Part shown: positions 1-8,105 of the stretch, in pieces
Position numbering within the stretch: position 1 is the first letter of the stretch
Layout of the letters: each line of letters starts with the position of its first letter
Source of the DNA: Planktomarina temperata RCA23
GTDB lineage: Bacteria > Pseudomonadota > Alphaproteobacteria > Rhodobacterales > Rhodobacteraceae
DNA: 64,000 bases
Assembly (NCBI RefSeq): GCF_000738435.1
Contig: NZ_CP003984.1
Location: 1,302,001-1,366,000 of the forward strand
Reading direction: 5' to 3'
Translations under genes and position numbers: made by a program
The notes under the pieces: generated by a model
The model's input: the letters and a program-made list of their open reading frames with translations, nothing else
Database searches by the model: none
Told to the model about the DNA's origin: nothing

Positions 1-1130
1 AGCGCCTTGGCGTCTGACTCGGGCCGGCGCCAGTATCCTTCAAAGGCCTCATCCCCTGCCAGGGTTGCGATGATCTCGCCTTCTTGGCCTACGCTCACCT
101 CGGCCCTCGGGTCGCCACTGCCGACGGTGACAATACGCAGATGCTGATTCAAACCGGCGCGTCCGGCAGAGCCCTGTTTGAGAGATGCCTTCTGGTTGAT
201 TGAAAACGTGTAAACCTCTGAAGAACCGTAGTGGTTGACGAACAGGTCTGGCTTGAAAGCGACGTTGAGACGGCGCAACAGTCCGTCAGTCATCGACGCG
301 CCGGCAAAGCCTAGCCTGCGGACCGAGGAGATGTCAGTCGTTACGAAATCTTCATGCTCCAGCATATCGTGGTAGAGCGTCGGAACCAGATAAAGGCTTG
401 AAATAGCGTGATCCTCTATCAATCGAAGCGCAGTTTTCACATCAAAACGCGGTAGGCAGACAAAGCGTCCTCCCAGCAACATCACAGCCAGCAGCGACCG
501 CACACCCATCGTATGATAGAGAGGCATGACGCCTAGCGTGCGCTCACCCTGCGGCATTAGGTTCTGTGCCACATGCGCCAACGCTGCAGCGCGTTCGGCT
601 TGGTGCCTTCGCGGCACGCCCTTTGGCTTCGCCGTGGTACCGGAGGTGTAGAACATCAGAGACAGGTCGTCCGGTCCGGCCACGGGCATTGCGTCGGCCT
701 GAGCCTGGTACAATTCAGCTATATCGATTGCGTCCTTGCAGTTGGCTTCAACAGAAATCCACGGCATTCCCGCAGCCCTGAGCGAACCTTTGACAGCGTC
801 TTCGCTGGAGGCGTCGAAAACCAGCGCCGTGCCTTCTGCGTCATCCAGCACGAAATCAAGTTCATCCGGTGTCACACGCCAGTTGATCGGAACGATGACC
901 ACGCCCGTAAACTGGCAGGCCCAGTGTAGCGTTGCCGCGTCTGCGGTGTTTTGCAGGGCCGTGACCAAACGATCACCCTTTTTCAGACCCACGCGGTGCA
1001 ATCCATCGGCCAGAGCCGCGACACGCGGCAGCCATTCGGCGTAGGTCAATTGAAGGTCGCCATCAACCAGCGCAACTGCATTCGGGTCACGGGCCACAGA
1101 GGCCAGAAATGATCTGCCGAGATCAAGCAT
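1..1130 (-). CDS. AMP-binding acyl-CoA synthetase, C-terminus cut by window edge
   Basis: Adenylate-forming enzyme that would activate a carboxylic acid to its CoA thioester with ATP. The minus-strand frame is open for 376 codons from the ATG at 1128-1130 to the left edge. About residue 165 it carries the P-loop-like signature YTSGTTAKPKGVP (family consensus TSGTTGKPKG), and further on HYGSSEVYTF, matching the YGxTE adenine-binding region with S for T. The C-terminal lysine domain lies outside the window. Its start overlaps the end of the 2Fe-2S subunit gene by 8 bp, so it is the last seen gene of the molybdenum hydroxylase operon. I infer that the ligase acts on the hydroxylase substrate or product; the substrate cannot be named. 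Confidence 0.88.
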   Translation of the reverse strand, partial: MLDLGRSFLASVARDPNAVALVDGDLQLTYAEWLPRVAALADGLHRVGLKKGDRLVTALQNTADAATLHWACQFTGVVIVPINWRVTPDELDFVLDDAEGTALVFDASSEDAVKGSLRAAGMPWISVEANCKDAIDIAELYQAQADAMPVAGPDDLSLMFYTSGTTAKPKGVPRRHQAERAAALAHVAQNLMPQGERTLGVMPLYHTMGVRSLLAVMLLGGRFVCLPRFDVKTALRLIEDHAISSLYLVPTLYHDMLEHEDFVTTDISSVRRLGFAGASMTDGLLRRLNVAFKPDLFVNHYGSSEVYTFSINQKASLKQGSAGRAGLNQHLRIVTVGSGDPRAEVSVGQEGEIIATLAGDEAFEGYWRRPESDAKA

Positions 1131-1632
1131 TCAAACGCTCCTTTTGCAGAATTTTAGCCGCTTCCATCGCGGCAGTGACAATCGGCTCGTATCCGGTACA
1201 GCGACACAGATGGCCGGCAAGCGCGTCGCGGATTTCGGTTTCGCCTGCCTCAGGATGATCGTGCAACAGTGTGTCGAGGGACATTAGGATACCCGCCGTG
1301 CAAAACCCGCATTGCAGGGCATGATGGCGGCGAAATGAATTTTGCAGCACGGACAGGGAGCCCGGTGCTGGCGCCAGATGTTCCACGGTTTCGATTTCGG
1401 CTCCGTCGGCCTGCACCGCCAGTGTCAGGCAGCTACGGGCGAGACCGTCGTCCATGCGAACCGTACAAGCTCCACAGACGCCGTGTTCACAGCCAACATG
1501 GGTGCCCTTGGCGCCAAGAACGTGTCGTATAAAATCGGACAGCAGCATGCGGGGCTCCGCCTCTGCATGTACCGGTTTTCCATTAAGTTTCAGACTGATG
1601 GAATGCGTTTTGTCAGCAATCAGGCGGCGCAT
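1123..1632 (-). CDS. Molybdenum hydroxylase small subunit, 2Fe-2S (CoxS/XdhA-like)
   Basis: Iron-sulfur subunit that passes electrons from the molybdopterin centre to FAD, 169 aa. The plant-type 2Fe-2S cluster motif CEHGVCGACTV is at about residues 44-54, followed by a further Cys in RSCLTL. The C-terminal helical domain has the second cluster motif QCGFCTAGIL and then GHLCRCTGY. I place the start at the ATG at 1632, which has a strong Shine-Dalgarno (AAAGGAGG) just upstream; the frame is open further upstream but that part is antisense-like and overlaps the FAD subunit. It overlaps the FAD subunit gene by 13 bp and the ligase by 8 bp, typical of translational coupling. Confidence 0.93.
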   Translation of the reverse strand: MRRLIADKTHSISLKLNGKPVHAEAEPRMLLSDFIRHVLGAKGTHVGCEHGVCGACTVRMDDGLARSCLTLAVQADGAEIETVEHLAPAPGSLSVLQNSFRRHHALQCGFCTAGILMSLDTLLHDHPEAGETEIRDALAGHLCRCTGYEPIVTAAMEAAKILQKERLNA

Positions 1633-2444
1633 TGGCGGGCCTCCTTTATGGTTTTGCGCCCCAGTCGCCGGACAAGATCCCGGCGGTAGCGGGCGGTGGC
1701 GTGGAGATCGTTGCGGGCATCGAGCGACCAAGCGAGATCGTTGAGCGCGTCGTCGACCTGCCGCTCATCCAGCGAGGACCAATCGCGCACCAGCGGCGTG
1801 TCGTTGACGCCACCGATGGCGAGCCGTAGTCGGTCGCCGGTGGCGATTGCGGCAACGGAAACAATGGCAAAATCGCCGTGGCGTATGCCTACCTCGTTGA
1901 AGGCGTGTCCGGTGCCTTCTTGGGAGAGCGGGAAGCTGACCGCTTCGATCATCTCGTCCGGTCTGGCGGCGGTCTGCATCATACCGGTGAAAAATTCGGC
2001 AGCGGGAAGGCGGCGCGCACCGCGCCCGCGCAGATGTACCCTGCCGTCGAGGGCCACCAGAGCCAAAGCGATTTCCGCAGACGGATCAGCATGCGCGACA
2101 GAGCCGCAAACCGTACCCCGCGCCCGTGTCTGGACGTGACCGACCCACGGCAGGGCAGCGGCCAGCAAGGGCACTTCAGACAGGAGATCCCGTCGATTTA
2201 AAAGAGCCGCTTGACGCACGGCGAAGGGCACGACCAGTTGACCGCGCTCAACTCGTATCTCGGCACCGCCCGCCACATGCATTACGTCCACCAGCAGGGT
2301 CGGCCGCGCAAGGCGCATGTTCAGCATTGCGACCAGCGACTGGCCGCCGGCGATGACCCGGGCGCCTTCGCCTTCGGCAGCCAGCGCTGCCTGTGCCTCC
2401 TGAACCGTGCCAGCCCGCAAATAGTCAAAGGGAGCAGGTTTCAT
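1620..2444 (-). CDS. Molybdenum hydroxylase FAD-binding subunit (CoxM-like)
   Basis: Medium subunit, 274 aa, usual family length, that binds FAD and hands electrons to the final acceptor. The N-terminal FAD motif AGGQSLVAMLNMRLARP is at about residues 32-48, and the second flavin motif RGTVCGSVAHADPSAE at about 110-125. The C-terminal CO-dehydrogenase flavoprotein domain follows (LRLAIGGVNDTPL). The gene starts in a 4-bp ATGA-type overlap with the large subunit upstream and ends 13 bp inside the small subunit. The large-medium-small gene order differs from the medium-small-large order of classical form I CO dehydrogenase operons. Confidence 0.93.
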   Translation of the reverse strand: MKPAPFDYLRAGTVQEAQAALAAEGEGARVIAGGQSLVAMLNMRLARPTLLVDVMHVAGGAEIRVERGQLVVPFAVRQAALLNRRDLLSEVPLLAAALPWVGHVQTRARGTVCGSVAHADPSAEIALALVALDGRVHLRGRGARRLPAAEFFTGMMQTAARPDEMIEAVSFPLSQEGTGHAFNEVGIRHGDFAIVSVAAIATGDRLRLAIGGVNDTPLVRDWSSLDERQVDDALNDLAWSLDARNDLHATARYRRDLVRRLGRKTIKEARQCAA

Positions 2445-5380
2445 TTACCATCTCCGATCCATACGAACAGACGTGCAAAAAGACTCCGCTGGCCACCGGC
2501 CCGACGACCTAGGGCCGTAAAGAACTGCCCGATCACGATGCGCGCCGCACCATCCAGCAGGCGACCGCCCACGGAGGCGACCTTGCCACCGACACGGGCT
2601 TCGTATTCATAGGCGATCTCGGTTCCGCCATCAGGCAGCACGGTCAAACTGACGTGTCCCGTTCCCTCACCCATGCCAAGCGCACCGGCGGCACGCCCCG
2701 TCAAGAGGGCGGAGCTTGGCGGATCAAGCTCGCTGAGCGCGACATCGATCTTGTAGCGGCCCTTTACCGGTCCAACACCAAGGGTCACATCGGCGCTGAA
2801 CCGGTCTTCGCTGGGCTGGGTGACGCCGTGGGCCCCTGGAATAATCGCTGCAAGTTGTTCCGGGTCCATCAACAGATCCCAGATTGCCTGCGGCGACGCG
2901 GACACCTTGGCTCTGCCTCGCCCCGTCAGGCCCTTGCCTGTCGTAGGTGCGGCGGGTTGGTAGCCTTCCGGTGCTGCAGGTTCGGCGTCCAGAAATTCGG
3001 CAATACGCGCGGGCGTCAGCGGCAGGACAAGGTCGACCGCGCCACACTTCGGCGCCAGTGCGTCGGCGACGGCATTGGCTACGCAGACCGGCGTCGACAT
3101 GCAGTTGCCCTCTCCGACACCTTTGGCACCGGTCAGCGTCAGCGGCGACGGCGTTTCGATATGCAGGATATCCAAGGTTGGGATTTCCAGAACGGTCGGC
3201 ACCGGATAATCCGCGAAGGTGCCTGCCAGAAAGGCCCCGTCCGGACCGTAGGCGAACTCTTCGAACAGAGACGCGCCGATCGCCTGCGCGAAAGCGCCGC
3301 GAATTTGTCCTTCGACCATGCCGGCATGCAGAACGCGTCCACAGTCATGCATAGTAACATAACGGTCGACCCGAACCTGACCGGAGACCGCGTCGATCTC
3401 TACACCACAAAAATCAAAGATAAAGGAATGACACAGCGAGGAATTGATCCCATCCTCGCCAGTAGGTGCCGCCAATTCTTCGGGCGACCAGATCGCTGTT
3501 TCACGAACTACGGGGTCCATATCGTCGGGCAGCGTTCCCGGAGCCCAATGGCTGGCCGAGGCGATACGCGCAAAGGATATGCTGGCTTCAGGGTTGCCAT
3601 TCAGATGTACGCGCCCTCCGGCAAAGACGATATCTTCCGGCCGGCCGTTCAGTTGCCCCGCAGCGATCCGCGCGAGGCGATGGCGCAGTCTGTCGGCGGC
3701 AAGTTGCACTGCCGAAAGAGTGGAGGCTGCAAACCGGCTGGAATAGTTGCCGGCGGCGATGGACCAGGCATCCTTGGCGGTATCAAATTCAGCAACAACC
3801 CTGACATCTTTGGAGCGAAGTCCCAGAACACCGCTCACCAGTTTCGCCGCTACCGTCTGGTGCCCCTGTCCTTGCGGCACGCTGTCTATTTGCACAGTCA
3901 CAGATCCCACTGGATCCAGCGAGATCGTAGCTGCAGCATGTGCGCCGTTTTTCGGGCCAGATTTGGCGCGCTGCGCCGGCGTCAGCGCCGTGGAAAGATA
4001 GCCCATGTTCGAAACCGACGGCTCGACTGCAGCAGTCAGGCCGATGCCATAGATCCGCCCCGCGGCGCGCGCCAGATCACGTCGAGACAGCAGCTCGCCA
4101 TAACGGCCGTCATTCAGTGCAACATCGAAGGCGCGGACATAATCGCCCGAGTCATAAGTGGTTCCGCTGGCTGTCCGGTAGGGAAAAGAACTAATCAGGT
4201 TGCGGCGTATGACGTCAAGCGGATCAAGTTCCAGTTCCTGGGCGATCCTCTGCATTAGCCGTTCCAGCGCGTAGTAGATCTGCGGCCCTCCAAAACCCCG
4301 GTTGAGGCCAGTTGGCGTCTTGTTGGTCATCACGATCCTGTTTCGAACCGAAAGGTTCGCAATGTCGTAAGCACCGCAAAGATTACCGTGCATCCGGTAG
4401 AGCGTTGCCGGTTCAGGAGCGCGCAGATAGGCTCCGACATCTTCGATCTGATCCCAGAACAGAGCTGTCACGCGGCCGTCAGGCTCGACGGCGGCTTGCA
4501 GTTCGACGACACGGTTGGTTGCGGACACCGACGCGGTCAGGTGCTCAAGACGGTCTTCGATCCACTTCACGGGGCGGGCCGCGATGCGGGCGCAGGCAGC
4601 CATCAGAACGATATAGGGGAATACTCCCTGCTTGACCCCAAAACTGCCGCCGGAATTCGGCGGGGTGCGCAGTCGCAGCTTGCTTCCAGGAACCTTCAGC
4701 GCACGCGCGATTACGGGATGAATCGAAAACGGACCCTGGAAGTTCGCCTGAATGTCATATCCGGTACCGTGCGGATCGTATTCGGCCAGAACCCCGTAGG
4801 TTTCCATCGGCGTGCAGGAATTGCGGGGATAGCGGACCTTGACCGCGATGCAGCGTGGAGCAGCCTCGCGGGCAGATTCTGGGTCACCATAGCGGAATGT
4901 GCGTTCCGAACCGAGGTTGTTTTCAAGTTCTTCGTGCAGGACATACGCGTTCATGTCCAAGGCGGCCTCAGGGTCGATCACCGGCGGTAACGGGGTGTAG
5001 TTCACCTCGATCAGGTCAAGCGCATCTTCGGCAACATAACGGTCTTCGGCCAGCACAACCACCACCGGTTCCCCGACATATCGCGCGCGATCCACAGCCA
5101 TCGGCCAGCATTTGATCGGAATTTTGACGCCGACCATCAGGGGTTCCGACACTTTGGCCAAGGCGGTGCCGTCGATTACCGCAGCCACACCCGGCAAAGC
5201 GCGGGCGCGACTACTATCTATCGAGACAATGCTGGCATGGGCATGTGGAGCGCGCAGAATAGCGGCGTGCAACGTGCCTACGGCGAAGGGCAGGTCGTCA
5301 ATGAATTGTGCCGATCCGGACAGGAGCGCGCCATCCTCGATGCGCTCTTCCACGTCCGCTGTCTTTGTATCAAATGCCAT
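2441..5380 (-). CDS. Molybdenum hydroxylase large subunit fused to a CoxG (SRPBCC) domain
   Basis: Catalytic molybdopterin subunit of a xanthine oxidase/CO dehydrogenase-family hydroxylase, 979 aa, about 180 aa longer than typical CoxL. Residues about 15-125 form the a/b hammerhead and about 140-770 the two molybdopterin-binding domains (SGGSFGVKQG, NRGFGGPQ, LTGAKGVGEGNC). The active-site loop reads LNRGFGGPQ, not the AYXCSFR of form I CO dehydrogenase, so CO oxidation is unlikely. After a linker near 780-800 the last 180 residues match CoxG (ASPQAIWDLLMDPEQLAAIIPG and VASVGGRLLDGAARIVIGQFF regions), normally a separate protein thought to act in cofactor maturation. The first gene of the operon, 107 bp downstream of the AraC regulator. 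Confidence 0.92.
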   Translation of the reverse strand: MAFDTKTADVEERIEDGALLSGSAQFIDDLPFAVGTLHAAILRAPHAHASIVSIDSSRARALPGVAAVIDGTALAKVSEPLMVGVKIPIKCWPMAVDRARYVGEPVVVVLAEDRYVAEDALDLIEVNYTPLPPVIDPEAALDMNAYVLHEELENNLGSERTFRYGDPESAREAAPRCIAVKVRYPRNSCTPMETYGVLAEYDPHGTGYDIQANFQGPFSIHPVIARALKVPGSKLRLRTPPNSGGSFGVKQGVFPYIVLMAACARIAARPVKWIEDRLEHLTASVSATNRVVELQAAVEPDGRVTALFWDQIEDVGAYLRAPEPATLYRMHGNLCGAYDIANLSVRNRIVMTNKTPTGLNRGFGGPQIYYALERLMQRIAQELELDPLDVIRRNLISSFPYRTASGTTYDSGDYVRAFDVALNDGRYGELLSRRDLARAAGRIYGIGLTAAVEPSVSNMGYLSTALTPAQRAKSGPKNGAHAAATISLDPVGSVTVQIDSVPQGQGHQTVAAKLVSGVLGLRSKDVRVVAEFDTAKDAWSIAAGNYSSRFAASTLSAVQLAADRLRHRLARIAAGQLNGRPEDIVFAGGRVHLNGNPEASISFARIASASHWAPGTLPDDMDPVVRETAIWSPEELAAPTGEDGINSSLCHSFIFDFCGVEIDAVSGQVRVDRYVTMHDCGRVLHAGMVEGQIRGAFAQAIGASLFEEFAYGPDGAFLAGTFADYPVPTVLEIPTLDILHIETPSPLTLTGAKGVGEGNCMSTPVCVANAVADALAPKCGAVDLVLPLTPARIAEFLDAEPAAPEGYQPAAPTTGKGLTGRGRAKVSASPQAIWDLLMDPEQLAAIIPGAHGVTQPSEDRFSADVTLGVGPVKGRYKIDVALSELDPPSSALLTGRAAGALGMGEGTGHVSLTVLPDGGTEIAYEYEARVGGKVASVGGRLLDGAARIVIGQFFTALGRRAGGQRSLFARLFVWIGDGK

Positions 5381-5486
5381 TAATGGCAGCCTCCCTGATG
5401 AGCGTATTCGAGCTCTTATCAGGTACGGTGGATTACAATCTGGCTGTAAATCGATACCGAGGCATCGCAGAATTTACCCTAGAGTC

Positions 5487-6353
5487 TCAAAGATGGAAGG
5501 CTTCGCCTATATCCCCGATCCGGGCGATGGACCGAAACTGGCTGGGCGCAACACCGGCGTGATCGCGGAAAAAGCGGGTAAAGTGCGCTTGGGTGGAAAA
5601 GCCGAGCTTATCGGACATTTGGCCAAAACTCATATCGCCATTGACTGTTCCGAAAATGGCCTGCTCCAGTCGCACAACATTCAGAAAGACGCGCGGGCTT
5701 ACGCCGGTCGAGGCTTCGAACACACGGAAGAAATTGGCGCGGCTCATGCCTGCCTCTGCCGCCAGTCGCTCGATATTGTCGACCTCGCCCGGTTCGCGTC
5801 GGATCATGGCTATGGCTTTTCGTACGCGCCAGTCCACCGATTGCACGCGCGACGCCTCGCGCAGTCCCGCCCCGACACTGCGCCATTCTGTAAAGCGTTC
5901 GATCACGGCGATCATCAGGTCACCGAGCAATTTCTCGTGCTCTACGACATCCGTCGGCGCATGGATCATGGACGTGGCCAGCGCCATCGACAATTTGCGG
6001 ATGTTTAGCGTTATGGCACCTGTGGCGGATGCGAAGAACCCGGTATCGCCTGACGAAGCCCAATTCTTTCGGAACTCTGCCAGCCAGATCGGTTCAATAT
6101 AGAGGGCAAGGATTAGGCAACGCGGCTGATCCGGCTTATGAACATAGGCATGCGGCGTCCAGGCATTCACCAAAACAGCGCTTTCATCCGTGAGGTGCGC
6201 TACAGTCTCGCCGACAAGAAACTGCGTGTCAGCACCATCGACTTTCAAAAGGACATGGCAGTGGGGATGAGCGTGCCGCACAAGATTGCGATCCATGTCC
6301 AGTAGTGCGACACGGCCAAAACTACCAGAACGTATGCGCAGGGCTTCTGACAT
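5487..6353 (-). CDS. AraC-family transcriptional regulator
   Basis: Probable local regulator of the molybdenum hydroxylase operon, about 289 aa. The N-terminal half is a cupin-like ligand-binding domain (VRHAHPHCHVLLKVDGADTQ, about residues 22-41). The C-terminal half holds two helix-turn-helix units (IERLAAEAGMSRANFFRVFE and FGQMSDKLGFSTQAHFTRFF), the second matching the AraC signature. I choose the ATG at 6353 (MSEALRIRSG); an ATG two codons earlier is equally possible, and the longer open frame to 6482 runs into IS3 sequence. Same strand as the operon and immediately upstream. An IS3 relic lies only about 65 bp upstream of the start, so its native promoter may have been changed. Confidence 0.9.
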   Translation of the reverse strand: MSEALRIRSGSFGRVALLDMDRNLVRHAHPHCHVLLKVDGADTQFLVGETVAHLTDESAVLVNAWTPHAYVHKPDQPRCLILALYIEPIWLAEFRKNWASSGDTGFFASATGAITLNIRKLSMALATSMIHAPTDVVEHEKLLGDLMIAVIERFTEWRSVGAGLREASRVQSVDWRVRKAIAMIRREPGEVDNIERLAAEAGMSRANFFRVFEASTGVSPRVFLNVVRLEQAIFGTVNGDMSFGQMSDKLGFSTQAHFTRFFRDHAGVAPSQFRSIARIGDIGEAFHL

Positions 6354-6419
6354 CAGCATAACATAGCAGTACAGACAGACAATAGATAGTAGTAATGATG
6401 TAAGGCTGGAATACCCCAT

Positions 6420-6574
6420 CTGATTTGGCCCACCGTTATGTTTAGAAAACGGAGGACGAAGGATGGCAAACAAGCGGCACAAGCTCGAGGAAATAGTTCA
6501 GAAGTTGCGGCAGGTTGATGTGCTTGTCGGCCAAGCGATGCAGCGGGTGGATGCAATCCACAAAGCTGTAAGCG
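6420..6574 (+). mobile_element. IS3-family relic with 5' end of orfA
   Basis: The sequence starts with an IS-end-like CTGATTTGGCCCACC and has a ribosome binding site (ACGGAGGACGAAGG) before an ATG at 6463. The frame reads MANKRHKLEEIVQKLRQVDV and then LVGQAMQRVDAIHKAVSG, the N-terminus of IS3-type OrfA. It is cut at about 6574 by the left end of an IS6 copy, so only some 37 codons remain and the protein is not functional. Confidence 0.75.
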
Positions 6575-7103
6575 GGTACTGTCAGACAAAACGAGCTTGA
6601 GACGGGGCGGGCGGTTTCGTAGCCTCTCCGTATAACAAAACACTCCCCATTTAGGTACATGAAACCTGGCCCGGGGTTCCTGGACCATCTTGCTTAGGTC
6701 TGTGGACTGGGGATCAAGAGCCAAGGTCCACGGATAGTAAAGCACCCATCCACGTTTCCGCCTTCAGTGTTACCTGTGCACAGGTGGCGTTGGATAGTTT
6801 TGCTCGGGCCGCGGTCCTTGGACCAACGGCAGAGGGTTACTGTACGTAATCGCTACAGTTCACACGCAGGACCACGGACCGGGCCCCCCTATCATAGGGC
6901 CCCGCGTCTCGGACCACGGGCCTTTAGTATTGGGGGCGTAGGTTCATTTGGGCGGGGTTTTGTTTGCTAACGCCATCTTTATTCACGCACCAATTTCAAG
7001 CTGAACCGTGCCACTGCTCTCGCTGAGTGGCGTCAATTATAGAGCGCGTAGATTTAGGCTCATCCTGCAATCCGATGCGAGTTCTTATTTGTTTGACAGC
7101 ACC
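6575..7103 (+). mobile_element. IS6-family relic A: both ends present, transposase core replaced by unrelated filler
   Basis: The left end GGTACTGTCAGACAAAACGA and the right end GTTTGACAGCACC form the inverted terminal repeats seen in the other copies of this window. Left of the filler only the transposase start region remains (ACAAAACACTCCCCATTTAG, normally MTKHSPF); right of it the transposase C-terminus is recognisable (FKLNRATALAEWRQL-type sequence ending at about 7040). The interior (about 6660-6980) is GC-rich, not transposase-like, has no credible gene and contains several short palindromes, including a perfect 14-bp one, ACCTGTGCACAGGT, at 6772-6785. No target duplication is seen. Confidence 0.75.
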
Positions 7104-8095
7104 TTGAGTTGGACCAAAATGTGGCGAGATACAGCTTTGCGCCAGATGGCCTGATAACTTTCAACAACATTTGATCGAGAGACAGTTAAGCCAGGCAAGG
7201 CAATCCAATCTGGGCATGGGCGGTCAAGCAATGCCGTGATTGTAGTGTGGGCGACGGCCTCACCTTGCTGAAAAGGACGCTGGCCTGCAATCCCAATCAC
7301 AGGCACTCCTTTTGCAAGACTTTCTGTCATCTCTTGCCCAAGATCCACCGTTGTAATGGGCATATCTGGGTTCCGTTTTGAAACTGCACTGATGACCTTA
7401 ACGCAGGGGGTATCCCAGACTACGAACAGCCCTAAAATTTCCGAGTGATCACTGATGAGTTGGACAGCTTCGTTGCCGGCGCTGTCGATGGTTGAGAACC
7501 TCGCTGTTTTCACCGCGACGTCAGGACGGTTGATCTCCATCCAACGACTAAAAGCGATTTCGCGTTCATTCGTGGCAAAAAAATCAGAATCATAAGCCAG
7601 CATCCCGGCAGAAGCGCCCTGCGGTAAGCCGGCAGACAGAAGCTCGGCTGCAATTTCGCCCAACCCAAAGTTGTCAGCTGAAACAAGAGAGACATAATCT
7701 TTGCCTGGAAGCATCCCAGTGGGGGCATTGTCAATCAAAACGAGTTTTATGCCTGCACCCGAGACCGCAAGGTGGGCATTTGTGACGGCTGTATTATTGA
7801 CGGGAAGCGAAATAATCGCATCAGGATTGTCGCCCCGCAAACGGTCCAATGCATCAATTTGCGCTTTGGATGAAAAGTTACAATCTACAACGTCAATGAC
7901 GATCGCACCGCATTCACCCAATGTTCCAATGATGCCCTGTACGACATGCCTGGCCCAGTCGCTTTCAAGAGTGTGCATGACGATTGCGACGCGTAATTTT
8001 TTTGCACGTGCCGCAGTTATGTCCTGTGGTAAAAGAGTAACGCGCTCTGGTGGCGAAGCGCGTTCACCGTGTGGTCCAAGTCCAAATATTGTCAT
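7085..8095 (-). CDS. Cytosolic sugar-binding-protein-like sensor (periplasmic binding protein fold without signal peptide)
   Basis: A 336-aa type I periplasmic-binding-protein fold with no signal peptide or membrane segment, so probably cytoplasmic. It is a clear paralogue of the operon's exported binding protein: YVSLVSADNFGLG versus YVSVVSADNYGNG, DSDFFATNEREIAF versus AADFFVTRQRYDAF, VVWDTPCVKVISA versus AVWDVPAEGVISA, and GQRPFQQG versus AQRPFDQG. It lies 10 bp downstream of the ROK regulator gene on the same strand, so I infer a ligand sensor working with that regulator. There is no N-terminal DNA-binding domain. The last codons (VLSNK and stop) are encoded by the inverted repeat of the neighbouring IS6 relic, so the C-terminus was altered by insertion, though alignment with the paralogue suggests only a few residues changed. 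Confidence 0.8.
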   Translation of the reverse strand: MTIFGLGPHGERASPPERVTLLPQDITAARAKKLRVAIVMHTLESDWARHVVQGIIGTLGECGAIVIDVVDCNFSSKAQIDALDRLRGDNPDAIISLPVNNTAVTNAHLAVSGAGIKLVLIDNAPTGMLPGKDYVSLVSADNFGLGEIAAELLSAGLPQGASAGMLAYDSDFFATNEREIAFSRWMEINRPDVAVKTARFSTIDSAGNEAVQLISDHSEILGLFVVWDTPCVKVISAVSKRNPDMPITTVDLGQEMTESLAKGVPVIGIAGQRPFQQGEAVAHTTITALLDRPCPDWIALPGLTVSRSNVVESYQAIWRKAVSRHILVQLKVLSNK

Positions 8096-8105
8096 GCCAA
8101 TTCCT

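Noticed and set aside
566-1044. Several short plus-strand frames near the left edge
   Set aside because: They are antisense to the acyl-CoA ligase, which has intact family motifs.
2654-4258. Long 534-codon open frame on the plus strand opposite the molybdenum hydroxylase large subunit
   Set aside because: It lies wholly antisense to a clear gene in GC-rich DNA and its product resembles no family; the usual shadow of strongly biased codon use.
5112-6008. 298-codon plus-strand frame
   Set aside because: Antisense to the large subunit start and the AraC gene; no recognisable domain.
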